Part shown: in pieces, positions 1 to 11,630 of the stretch | Position numbering within the stretch: the stretch's first letter is position 1 | Layout of the letters: each line of letters begins with the position of its first letter | NCBI RefSeq assembly: GCF_000189635.1 | Contig: NW_002476174.1 | Span: forward strand, 62,001 to 126,000 | Origin: Tetrahymena thermophila SB210 | Taxonomy: Eukaryota; Ciliophora; Oligohymenophorea; Hymenostomatida; Tetrahymenidae | DNA length: 64,000 nt | Reading direction: 5' to 3' | The notes under the pieces: generated by a model | Told to the model about the DNA's origin: nothing | Seen by the model: the letters and a program-made list of their open reading frames with translations, nothing else | The model's database searches: none | Translations under genes and position numbers: made by a program

Positions 1-2
1 AT

Positions 3-2562
3 GAAGATGATGAGTCCCACAATGATTTATAAATACGTAAGAGTATAAATAATTTACCTCAAGAGTAAAGTAATATCAATGAATAAGAAAAAAATTTAGA
101 TGATAGCATTGCCAACATTTAAAATAGCCTGAATGTCAATAAAAATAAAAAAATTCTCATATTGCAATAATTTGATAATGGGTTCAATGCTTTGATTGAC
201 TTTTCATTTCATTGTCAAAATCATATTCTTAGTGTGGAAAAAAAGGGTGAACATCTCATAACAATAAATATTCACCAAGACATACTTTAAGTTTTTTACA
301 CATCAAAAAATTTTTTCATTTTCTCAAAGATACTTCGTAGGTTTGCAGCTAATTTTTTGTAAAATAGCAATGGATAAATTGCTGAAGAGTTTATTTTTGA
401 CGTGGATGAGATGACTTTTAAGTATGCACATAACTAAATAAAATATGAGAATTCTTATATTAAACATATGATTCAATAACTACCAGAATAAGTAATAAAA
501 ATTTTCTCTGAATATTCATTCTTTAGCAATGAGGCGTCTGATTAAAAGCTAATTGAATTATCACAAAAAAAAATTACTGAATCTGAAGTGAAAGAAAAAA
601 AAACAATTAGTTTTGGTGAAGCTATGGTTAATTGCGATCAACTTTAAGAAAAAGTACCAGTAAAATTTATTTACGATGTAAAAAAACAAGTGCTAAATAT
701 TTAGCCAGCTAACCCTTAAATCTAAGGTATGAGAGTTTCTATTAAAAAAGAAGATACACAGCAATGGATTGTGCAAAATAAAGTAAATAAATAAATAAGA
801 TTGAAACATTTTTGATACAAAAAATAAGTTATTTTTTTTTAATTTTTATAATTTCTAATAAAAAAGCTCATCTCCCTAGACAAATAAATAAGAGCTATTA
901 AAATGGAGCATGTTAGATTCTTAAAATCAAGTATTAAGAGATATCATTTAGTCAATAGAGTATTCTCAACATACATAAGTTTGAGCCAATATGATCAGAA
1001 AGTTCACGGAATCCTTACCATATTCAAGGGAATTTAAAATTCATTTGTTTATATTAAAACTCTTCATAAAGAATAAAATTATAAAAGCTTTTATCAAATC
1101 TCAATGAATGATAAATCTTTTGAAAAACTGAAAGAAATATCAAAACAATATATCATTGATTAATGTTAATTTAACTATTCTAAAGGCATAATTTGGATGA
1201 AAAAGGATTTAGGTATTATCAATATCTATCCTAATTTAACAAATGTCATTCATACAGATTTAATCAAAATAACTCAAGAAGAAATATTTATAATCAGACA
1301 AAAAAAAGGTCTTAAAGATGAAAACTTTATTAGAGATGAATCTAGTGATACTCAATATGATACTATTTAAATTGTTGTTAAAATTGTTGATAATTAATTA
1401 ATTGTTTAACCTCTTTGGGATCTTCCAATAGCTCCTTTGCATAAAAAAGTTGAACCGACATAAAATGAAGAATAAATTAAGGAGTTATCAAAAATTTTAG
1501 TTCAAAAGGTAATTTTACTTATTAATTTAATTGGAAATTCATTAAAATAAATTAATAAAAAAAATAAGATAAAAGTAGATTACGATACATAAAAAAATTA
1601 ATTATGTTTGATTCTAAATGATCAAATAAATAATTCAGAGTGTTCGAAACAAAAACCAAGTAATATTTACAAATTAGATTGTTTGAATAAAACACTAAGA
1701 AAAACAAGAAATAATATAAATACTGCTCATTTAGCTTATATTGATGTTATCGAAGTGCCTGATCACACAGCAAAATCAACATGTAAACTCTAGATTCTGC
1801 TTAATACAAGAACAAATGAGTATCTAATTCGCTCATATCTCAAATAAGTGCATGAAATAAAGATACCAGCTCATAATCTATCTAAAGAGAAGCTTCTAAA
1901 TCTTTATTATGTAATAAATTAATTTTATTTTTACAAATTAAAGATTATTTTTTGATAATAGTTTTATTATGAATAAAACACAATTAAATATCTGAGAAAA
2001 TAAATTCTTGAGAAAGTAATATTCCAAATGCGTAGATTTAAAATTATGAATAAGTTGAAATTCTATCAAATCAAAACAAAAGCTGGATAGTATGGTGACC
2101 TAATACTTTTCTAAGGAATAAAAAGCACTATGATAATATTGAAAATTATGTTTTAAAACAAAAAAGACTAAGTCAGAAAGTTATTTGTGATCTAAGAAAC
2201 AAACCTTGAGCATATAATAGAAAATATAAATGAGATTATTTAGCTACTAAATTAGCATATTGTAAACATTTATTTAGTCCTATCGTATAGGCAGGTAGAA
2301 AATTAAGAATTCTAATTCTACAGCATAGCTGCTTTATGGGACTAACACAATAAAGAAATAATTTTAAAACCTGATGATTTAAGTATTCCTCCTGTTATTT
2401 TTAAAAAACCTAAATTATCCTATAGACAAGCATTATTTTAAGGTGAAGAACTGCTCGAATAGGTAATTTAAATATATAACATCATATATTAATAACAATT
2501 ATTATAAAAAGGCTATCCTTTACAAAGATCCTCAGACCGGTTTAAATCGCATAGACATTTGA
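3..2562 (+). CDS. 3' part of an unrecognised large protein (5' end outside window)
   Basis: The frame is open from base 3 and, with TAA/TAG as Gln, runs through five exons: 3-782, 867-1508, 1569-1910, 1962-2462 and 2512-2562. All junctions are phase 0, and the introns are AT-rich, start with GTAA and end in AG. It stops at TGA 2560-2562, giving 771 residues in the window. The protein is mixed alpha/beta in look, with no signal peptide, TM segment or low-complexity run in this part. The C-terminus contains phrases such as YRQALFQGEELLEQ and ends LNRIDI. I do not recognise the family. A scaffold subunit of a large nuclear complex is one guess, with no motif to support it. The next gene, PEX11, converges on it. 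The intron 1509-1568 is a multiple of three and open, so it might be retained coding sequence. Confidence 0.7.
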
Positions 2563-3224
2563 ATTTTATAGATATTTATTTTATTTTAATAATTTTTATT
2601 TATTTTAATTTAATTTTTCTTTCTTGGGTCTTTTTGTTTTAAAGTATGTATAAGTGCATGTATATTTATAAGTACCGTCTGTACTTTTTGATAAGATACT
2701 CTTGAAATAAACTGAATTTTTTACATAGATTTATATTAAAGTAGAGTTTTTTAAGTTAGGTTATAAAAAATAAAATAAATTTTAAAATACCCATATTGCA
2801 TTACATCGTTAATGGTATGGAAGTATTTATAAAAACATTTATGCATGGTATTTATAGTAAATTATTAAAAAATTAAAAGGTCTTTAAAATTTAGTTAAAA
2901 TTAAATTAATGTTATTAAAAATAAAAATTTTGAAATTTTATTGTTTAAAATAATAGATTTATAACATTCACATAAAATACTAATTATATTTATCTGAAAA
3001 ACAGATATTTACTTACACATATGAGTTACTTTTGTACTTTACTTACTTATGCTACATTCATAAAAATTGATAATTAAAAATGTTTATAATTTTCTAATTT
3101 TATTTTATATTAATATTTATTATAAGGTTAATAAGAGTTTTAATGTATGTTTTAGATATTAATTAGTAAAATAACTATCATTATTTACTAATTGACTAAC
3201 TAACTTCTTCATGAATAAATAATA
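2563..3224. other. Convergent intergenic spacer
   Basis: This holds the 3' flanks of two convergent genes. It is AT-rich throughout, with no codon-like stretch or structured element that I can support. Confidence 0.6.
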
Positions 3225-4256
3225 TCATTTTTACTATTGAATTAATTTTTTATTTTTAGAGTAGAATTAGTAGAAAGAGATTAAACTAGACAAAAGACCT
3301 CCAAAAGCGACTAAGCCTCTATTGAATCTAGTGTGGAGCAAGAACTCTGGAATATTGTTACGCTAAACTGCTACTATTAAATCTCCTACAATTCTAATAA
3401 TGTTTAATGAGTAATTTTTTCTTTCTTCAGTGATTTATAAAACTGCTTAGCAAAACTCTTTAGGGGTCATATTGTTGAGCATTAGGGTTTTTAATTCCGA
3501 TTCTTTCTTAAAAGATTATTTAAGTTTAATTATATAATAAATAAGAGCAGATAACAATCCTATTAACCACATAGGATATCCATACTTTTTCACTTTTCTA
3601 TAATCAAACTTTAAGAACTAGATTTTACTTAGTATTGCTACATTATCAATTACATAAAAAAGTAAGTAGAATATATTTGTTGTAATTAAGCAAGACTGTT
3701 GGAATTTGTTTGTTTTTTTTAGATTTTAGAATAAATCTTGTATATTTGGAACACAGATAATGCTTTTTAGTAACCTAATCAATCTTCTTGCATCGTAAAT
3801 TGATTCTATATTAATAAATACAAAGAGTTAGCTTAAATATTCTTCTGCTATTCTAATTCTAAATTATCATTATTATAATCTAAAAAAGCTACTATAATAA
3901 ATGATTTATTATTTTAAAATTTAGAAATTTAAACTATCTTGTAAATAATTATGCATATATTAAATATTAAAATTAAAAGCTTTAATTTTATAACAAGACT
4001 TACAATATATCTAAAAGAAGCGAGAAAATCTACTCTTATCGCGATAATTGTACCAAGATATCCACAAGCAAGAGTATTGCATAATTTTGAGAAGTCTATC
4101 TCTGCATTCTATTGAAATATACAAAAAAAATAAGAGCTGTAATTTATAACTAACTTAGTTGCTGCTTTTATTTAAATATGCATTGTTACCTGTGCTAGTA
4201 AAGCACTCAGAAATATTTTGCAAAGTTAATTATAGCTACTTAGTGTTTGACTACAT
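3225..4256 (-). CDS. PEX11: PEX11-family peroxisomal membrane protein
   Basis: PEX11 proteins shape and divide peroxisomes by inserting amphipathic helices into the membrane. Three exons on the minus strand (4190-4256, 4004-4108, 3225-3847) give 264 residues; the introns 4109-4189 and 3848-4003 have good GTAA/TAG ends and the phases close. Visible family features, in order: an N-terminal CRDRLLKIMQY motif, matching the family GRDK..R..QY signature; the short basic segment YRDKSRFSRFFQIY; an IRLLKS helix; a first hydrophobic segment ending LLFYVIDN; a second starting YGYPMWLIGLLSALIYY; a DLIVAVQ segment; and a C-terminal membrane helix with RGLVAFGGLLSSLISFYQF. Length and order match the usual single-domain PEX11. 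The start is the first ATG of the only frame that splices into the motif. Nothing in the flanks indicates regulation. Confidence 0.9.
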
Positions 4257-4990
4257 AATCTAATTATATTTATATTTTGAAAAATTATTGACTATTTTAA
4301 GAAAACAAGTTTAAACAAAGATCTTATTTATATTATTTATTGATTAATTAATTATTTGTAAATTCTTTGACTTTTTTTTGTTATTTGGATATAATAATAC
4401 TTATGAATACAATGTTTATTATTAATCAGAAAAAGAAAAATATCATATTATATGGTTTATAAAAAGATTTAACAAATTTTTGTAAGCGATAATCCATATG
4501 ATTGTGACGTGATTACTATATTCCTTGCTGTTTGGTAAATTAGCTCATTTCTAATGATTTCTATTTAGAATACTAAGTTTTTTATTTTTAATCCAATATT
4601 AAGAAAAAATATATTCACTATACTTATACTTTAACTAAATTTTTGAATGCTACTATCAACAAATTTTTTGTTTTGCATTAATTATCTGTTATCTATGCTT
4701 CTTAAATTAGTATTAGTCTTAAAAAAATAATATAATCAAAATAACTTAATTAAAAAACTTTAAAAAATAACTTTATTTGAAATGAATTATTTTCTTTTAT
4801 GCAAGCAAATCTCATACAATTGATGAAAATTGATTTTGACTTATAATTATGAAAAACGATATAAAATAATTAAATTCATAAAATAATTTCTTTGTTTATT
4901 ATTTTAAAAGTAATTAAATAATAAAGTTTATCTAAATTAATACCATTTAAATATTTTCATTAATAATTTATTTAGTTGCAACATTTTAAA
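4257..4990. other. Spacer between PEX11 and the phosphatase fusion gene, with a doubtful small ORF
   Basis: On the minus strand an ATG at 4678 opens a frame beginning MQNKKFVDSSIQKF. A possible GTATAA...TTAG intron follows, then a codon-like stretch (RNELIYQTARNIV) near 4560-4480. The frame then runs on as AT-rich sequence into the PEX11 gene with no convincing stop. It could be a small gene or upstream leader sequence; I do not call it. The rest is featureless. Confidence 0.3.
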
Positions 4991-7042
4991 TCATTTCTTT
5001 TTGTTTTTAGCTTTTTTCTTCTTAATCACGTCTTTTTCAAGAAGTGCTTTAATTTCTGCATCACTTTCAGCTGAAAAAGCAGATTTTAAATTAGCAAGTG
5101 CATTTTCGAGCTTCAATCCGCTCAATAAAATTAATCCTCCTTGATGAATAGCAACAGTCATTTTAAACTATGCTACATATTTTCCAGGCTCTTCAGATTC
5201 AATGGGTAGCTAAGAAATTACTCCTTATTTTTTGAATTCCTATAAAACATTATCGTAAGTAGGATCTTCTGCAAACTGTCTTGCACTGAAGTAGAAGTGA
5301 GAGTGATGTTCAATAATTTTGTCGTAAATCTATTGTGCATTTTTTTTAATACCTACCTATTTCAAATGCTTTTCAGGATGGGCTTAGTAAATATTAGATT
5401 TAGGCAAACCTTCAATATGAATGATGCTACCGGAGCCATTAGAAACTAAGATATTTAAGGTATAAACTTCGTACTATTCAAACCTGTAAGTGAAGAATTC
5501 TCTCTTATTAGAGATATCATCAATACTAGGAATAAAGAATTTAGATTCCATATTATTGTGCTTAATTTCATAGCTTCTCACATCGGAAATTGGATTGCAC
5601 TTATAAATATTAGAAGTTTTTTTGATGATATCTACAGTGTCTGTATTAATTTTTTCAGGATTAAGAGTTCTCAAAGCTGTTTAAAGACTATAGTATGCAG
5701 CATGGATGACGTCAGCTTTGGCGCCATCAACACTTGCACCTTCAGAGCAAACTATGGTTTAGGCAGATTCTGCTAAAAAACCATCTATTTGGACACCTAC
5801 GCTAATTTTAACCAAATCTCCTTTCTTGATTACTAACCATTTCTTGTCATCAGTTGTATTCTTTAATGGAGAGTAGTTAGACACAAGCTCATTTAATGTA
5901 ATTGAAGTAGGATATGCAACACCTTTATTCTTATCTTTGGTAAAAACTTTCTTGACTTCAGCTTCCACAAGCTCATCTCCAAATTAGCATAATTCTGAAA
6001 TAACTGCATTTGCTTTAACCTTTTTAATAAGCTCTTCAACTACTAAATCTGAAATTATACCAGCTGCTTTGTACTTATCGAGGACACCATTTGCAAGAAC
6101 GCTATCCTTTTCAGGTTCAGCATCTGGGGCAACTATATTACGCTTAATCTTTACAAGAATAACACTCATATTGTCACAGCCAAGACCTTAAGTAGTGTCT
6201 TTAGCTATGATCTAATCGAGCAAATCTTCAACAATCTTAGTTAAAGGAACATACTCAACTAAACCCTTGCGGCAAATAGTTACTAATTCTTGGTTAGTTT
6301 TTAATTCCCAAATGCCATCACAACCAATCAGAAGGAATTCATCTTTTGGAGTTATTTCATGAATTACAACGTCAGGCATAGGACTGATGAGCTACTCTTC
6401 AGGCTTTATGTCTTTGTTTGACTTGTAATTTAAATCACCTAAGGCACGAGATAGATTTAAATTACCATTAACTCTACCATTTGTAACGCTACCACCAGCT
6501 TTTTTAATTCTATCTAATTCTAATTCATCTTCTGGTTTATGGTCTTTACTGAGATCGAGATTTTTACCTTCAACACTTAAAACACAACGTGAATCACCAG
6601 CATTAGCTACATATATTTAGTTTTTGTAAAGTAAAGTAACGTTAGCTGTGCAACCTGCGGTATTTTAAACCTAAGTTTGTTCTGGAGAACGTGTTTTAAC
6701 AATTTTGAGCAAATCTTCTCTACCTTCTTCTGTGAGAAGCAATTCATCCATTTTTAAGAAAGTTTCCTTTAAGGCAGTAGGAAAATCTTTAGATTTATAG
6801 GCAGCATTTTCTTTAAGTTCCCTACCAAAATGCTTTGCTACAAAAAGTGCAACTTCAAATCCACCATGTCCATCAAAGACTGCATAGAGTTAAGTGTCAA
6901 CATCAAATTTAGGATCACAAATATGAGCATCTTCCATATTTGTACGCCATCCTTACATGCAACTCATAGCAAATTCAACTGAGCCAAAAGAACCGCTTTC
7001 TGTTTCTTTAGTTGTAACAGGTTTACTGAGATACGTTCCCAT
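4991..7042 (-). CDS. PP2C protein phosphatase fused to an EBP1/PA2G4-like domain
   Basis: A single exon of 684 codons gives 683 aa. Residues about 20-300 are a complete PP2C serine/threonine phosphatase: [40 protein letters not shown] and the closing [10 protein letters not shown] are all present, carrying the usual metal-binding Asp residues. With no stop, intron or gap, the frame continues from about residue 320 into a full-length EBP1/PA2G4-type pita-bread fold: [57 protein letters not shown], and a Lys-rich tail after DAEIKALL as in animal EBP1. Compared with true methionine aminopeptidases the first metal-binding Asp of K-I-D is Ser and the second is not Asp, so this half is probably a non-catalytic binding module, as in EBP1. 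EBP1 proteins bind ribosomes and RNA and link growth to translation; a built-in phosphatase would be a new arrangement. MGTY is the first in-frame Met and fits a short PP2C N-terminus. Confidence 0.92.
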
Positions 7043-7892
7043 TTTTAATACTATTTTCTTTTAAATTACTTCTTTTTGTTAACCTTTTAAATTTTACTAT
7101 ATATCCTTCTTTTGATTTTAAAAAAGATTCAATAAATAAAGATTCTATTTCGTTTTAAATTATAAAATAAATAAATAAAATTTGGTATTTTTCTTCAAGA
7201 GATTTTGATTAGACTAGTTATTTAATTTTCCGCACTTCTTATTAATTTTTCATTATATTTGTATATATTTAAAACAAATATCTACATAATTTAATAAATA
7301 AGATTTTAGAGCCACTTTTTTACATAAAAAATTAACCTAAATTATAAAAATTTATGGAAATGAGAGTGATTTAAGAGTTTAATAAACTAATTCCTTGATA
7401 TTATTTTATTTAAATTGTTATATTATTATATTTAAAACGATTTAGAAATACTTCAATAAAAAATTTTTGATTTATTTACGTTTTAAAACAGAATTAAATT
7501 ATTTAGAAGAAAACTTTGCATATTATATTTGTTGTTTAAAATAAATGATAGCTTTTTATTTGAAAAATGATTATTTTGATTAACATTAAAATGAATCAAT
7601 AATTCTTTTTTTAATTTTTAAAGTTAAATATTATTACAATATTATATGGATATAAAATATTAAACCAAAATAACTTGATTATTGAATACTTAATAAGCTT
7701 TAGTCTTCTCCATTAGTTAGATGTTAGGAAGTTATAATTATTATAATAATTAACTTTGATAAGCAAAAGAAACACTAAATAAAATATAAATTTTTAAGAA
7801 TAACACATCTGACAAAAAGAAACATACATACATAAATATACACATTCAAATTTACTTAGCAAAAAAAAAAATACAAAGAAAAGTTAGATAAA
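7043..7892. other. Divergent intergenic region
   Basis: This must hold the promoters of the phosphatase fusion gene (leftward) and the coiled-coil gene (rightward). It is about 80% AT with A and T runs. I recognise no specific element. Confidence 0.5.
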
Positions 7893-8393
7893 ATGAATGC
7901 CACATCATATTCAAATAAAAGCGGATAAGGAGGATTTGGAAGGAAATCGTAAATAAAAGAGTATCAGAACATGGATAATATAGGTTATACTTCTGGAACG
8001 CTCTCAGTAGCTAACGGAACTTAGTAGCTTGGTCAAAATCCAGCAAGTTTGAAAGGAAAATTATAAAATTTAGAAGAAACAACAAAAGCAGTTTCAGATG
8101 AATTAAGCATGCACAAAAAAGAGTTATAAATTTTGAAAAGTGAAAAGGATACTTTGCAACAAGTTTTAAAAGTAAAGACAGATGATGTATAAAATACCCT
8201 GACCAACGAATTAAAGCGCCTTGAAGATGAAATGAGACGACACTTTAATCATTAAAAGGCTGAAACTCATCGTATCTAAACATAAATTAACACATTAAAA
8301 GCTGAAAAAACTTCTTTGGCTCAAACTCTAAATGGCCTTGAGCATAGAATATAAGACTTAGAAATGAATGTAGGAAATCATGAACATTTTTGA
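7893..8393 (+). CDS. Small coiled-coil protein, 166 aa
   Basis: A single exon from ATG 7893 to TGA 8391-8393. The first 50 residues are Gly/Ser/Asn/Gln-rich and probably disordered. From about residue 55 to the end the sequence is one continuous heptad-type helix, for example LEETTKAVSDELSMHKKEL, then ELKRLEDEMRRHFNHQKAE, with no prolines. The pattern and size resemble short axonemal or basal-body coiled-coil proteins, but I cannot name a family. It is divergent from the phosphatase fusion gene with 850 bases between them. GC content rises clearly above the flanks, which supports a real gene. The high Gln content is partly encoded by TAA/TAG. Confidence 0.8.
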
Positions 8394-11300
8394 TGAGAAT
8401 CAAACATATATTTCTAATAAATTATTGAAAATGTTTAAATAAGGAAATAATATAAATAAAATCACTTAAAAAGATAAAAATGAATTGATTAATAATATAA
8501 GGAAATAGATGGGCCTTCTTAGTATTAATTAATGATAAATAAAAAAATTTAATTTATATTGATTATTAAGGTTTTTATAAATTATAATAGCATAATATAA
8601 ATAATATATAAAATAATGTAATTATTTTTCTGTAAAACCTTTTGCATTCATTTACTTCAATTTTCATTATATTTATCTATTTACTTATTTTTATAGTTAA
8701 AAATAATTTTATTCAATCTTATTTTAGTTTATATCAAGATTTGCAAATAATAATAAATAATATTCATCCTTTATTGTTTTTTTAACTGTTAAATAATTTT
8801 AAAAAGCTAAGCAAATTTAAATGTGAAAGTAAAAAAAATCTAATTCTCATTTTTAAATATTAAAAAATATTTAAGATAAAATTAACTTAAAAGTATGAAA
8901 AGTATTATAATATTAAAATTTAATATATTTTTATTTATTCAATGAATAATATATTTTATTTTATTTTTTTATTTTTCATATTTAGTTTTATTTTATTTAA
9001 ATATTAAATAAATTATTTTTTGGAGAAATTAATTCATAAAATAAAATATTAATTTAATTTAAGCAATTATTTTTTAAATAAAATTTTATTTTTCAAAAAC
9101 CAGCTAATAATTATTTTACTTAAATAAAGTCTTTTCCAAAATAAATTAGAGGCTTGAAAATTTAAAAATAATTTAATGATCGGAGCTAAATGTATGTAAG
9201 TTTTTTCTTTTAGCGAGGATTTCGATAAGTCTGAGGTTTGTTTTATTTTTATATTATTTTATAAAAAATAATATGCATTAAATTTTTGAGATTATGAATA
9301 AAAATAACCCAGCCCCAGCCTCAATAAATAAATAAAAAAAGGAGAGATGAAATATTGATTTATTGATTAAAAAAATTTTATAATATTATGACTTACTAAC
9401 CATGAAATTTGAAAAGCATGAAAAGTAAATACGAAATAAAATAATACGCTAATCTAATAATAGTGAAATAACTATATTGTTTTGGCTAATTAATTTTTTT
9501 ATACTTAATGTCTCATACTTAATATTTAAAATGAATTATAAATTCTATAAATATAAATGTAGAAAAGCACTAATTTTTTGCTAATAAATTTATAAAGTAA
9601 GTATATTTTTTAAGCCTTTTATATTTGAGGCATCAAGTATGCAAACACTTTTTTTTAAAATAATTATAAAAGCTCATTTTTGTTTATCTTACATTATTAA
9701 ATTAAAAAACATAAAGCTTTAGTTTTGTGGTTAATTTGAAAAATATAAAGCCTTGATTGTAGTAAATTAAATGAAAATTAAAAAATATAATTTACTAGAG
9801 GTTTTTATGTAATAAAATTATTTTTGAAGTAATATTTAAGAAGTTTTATTACTTTTTTAATAGTTTCAATTAAAATACTTTCAGATGTTAGTATCTTAAA
9901 GTATTAAATAAATCAAGCGAAATGAATGATTATCAATTAAATTTAAAGTCTATTTAGAAAAATTAATTTTAATTTATTTTATTTTTTGATTCTTTCATAA
10001 ATAATAGGAAAACTCATCGAAATTAGATCGAAAAAAGTAAAAAATAGGTTTTTTAAGTTAAAAAATAAAAGCTTGATTTGAAAATAAACAAGAAATAGAA
10101 TGAAAATTTAATGTTAAATAATAGTTCACAATTATATGATTTTATTAAAATTTAAGTATTTAAATATTAAAGTAATTAAAGTTAATAATTATTAAGAGTG
10201 TTAAAATTAATTAAATATTAAAAATAATGATTTTTCAATAACATTTTAACATATTTTTATTATATTTTTAATTTCTATTATATTTTTTCTCAAATTCAAG
10301 TAAAAAAGTGAAAATAACTCCAATCTTAACTAAGTTAAAATATAGGATTTTCTTAAATTTTGTTTAAATTCATTAAATTTCAATAAAAAAATATAATTTT
10401 AGCTTTTATTTAGATTGTAAGTACAATATTTTTCTAAATAATTATTTTAAACTAAAACAATTAATACAATGAAGAAGTTTTTTTTCTGATTAATTAATTG
10501 TTCAACAGTTCTATATATTATTTTTTTTACAAATTAAGTTGAAATTATTAAATAAATGAATACTTATAATTACGATTTATCCAATAAAATTTAAAATAAA
10601 TAATTAAATTATAAAATTATATTTTCTCTTTCAATTTCAATTTAAATTTTATATAAGCTACTTTCTAATAGCAAAATTATTTTCTTAAAATTTTGATTTA
10701 CCGCTAAATGAATTTATTATCTTAATTCACAGCTAAAATCAAAAGCTTTTGGTACTTAATCTTAACTTAAAAAATAATTCAGTAAGAATTTTAGAATTAA
10801 TTAATAAATAAATCTAGTAAGAAAATACAAAAAAAAAGAGTTTTAATAATCCTATGATTTTTTAATTTAGCATTTTAATTTATTATAATTTAAGGCGTAG
10901 AATAGAAAATTAAATTTTCCTTACATTTACATTTTAGTGTTAAAAATCACCATAAATCTAAGAGAATAGCTATTTTTATTTATTAATAATTTGATCAATT
11001 AATAATAGCAAAGAAACAAGAGTATTATAAATAAACTTGTAAAAAAGCAAAATAAAATTGTCTTGTTTTTGTAATTAATATTTAAACTACTCTATTATAG
11101 TGAATTGAGCTGTTTTATATTATTAGACAAACTCTATATTTAAGGAAAAAAAATAATTTTTTAATTTAAGTATCAATTAATTGCTTATGAAAAAAATATG
11201 TAAAAATTTTTCAGAGTTGATTTATGTGTTATAGAGTTATTAATTTATAAAAAGTGTGCTTGCTCTTGACTTTTATTGATTTCTCCCAGAAAATATAATT

Positions 11301-11630
11301 ATATTAAAATCATGATTAATTTATTTATTCTAGTGGCAGATATAATAAAAATAAAAATTAACGCCTCTGATTTCTTAAAATATACCTGGGAAAATAAATA
11401 TATAGGAAAAAAATTCACTTTTTATTTGATAAAGTTATTTTTTAAAATATACCAAAGTTTTTTTAATTATCAATAATTAGATTAAATTTGATGTTTTTAT
11501 AGATTAATTCATCTAATTGAATTGCTTTATGCTTTCATATACTGTACTCATTTTAATACTACTTCAGAATAATTTATTCTATTTTGTTATTATAATAATA
11601 ATAATGATAAAAAAATATAATATCAGAAAA
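8394..11630. other. Long AT-rich intergenic region (3.2 kb)
   Basis: This is mostly featureless A/T sequence. Two spots stand out: 9176-9350, which could be a tiny two-exon gene (listed separately), and 11270-11400, where isolated GC-rich words occur in an otherwise AT-rich frame that I do not consider a gene. The last part is the 5' flank of the first LVIVD gene. Confidence 0.5.
9176..9350 (+). CDS. Candidate 39-aa microprotein (doubtful)
   Basis: ATG 9176 opens a frame starting MIGAKCMQVFSFSEDFDKSE (exon 9176-9235). If bases 9236-9290 are removed as an intron (GTTTGT...TTTTGAG) the frame continues IMNKNNPAPASINKQKKER and ends at TGA 9348-9350. Both pieces are GC-rich islands in a 3-kb desert. 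Against it: the donor GTTTGT is unlike the GTAA donors elsewhere in the window, the product is very short, and nothing homologous is recognised. It could equally be a decayed exon or a structured RNA. Confidence 0.25.

Noticed and set aside
5558-5776. Plus-strand frame over the EBP1-like domain
   Set aside because: Shadow of the strongly homologous minus-strand gene.
9170-9240. Possible C/D-box snoRNA (TGATC ... TCTGAG)
   Set aside because: Boxes are imperfect and there is no terminal stem; kept only as a general RNA-or-microprotein question.
11276-11476. Open frame MISPRKYNYIKIM... in the 5' flank of the first LVIVD gene
   Set aside because: Very AT-rich with Ile/Lys/Phe/Tyr composition typical of random intergenic sequence in this genome; no splice or start context.
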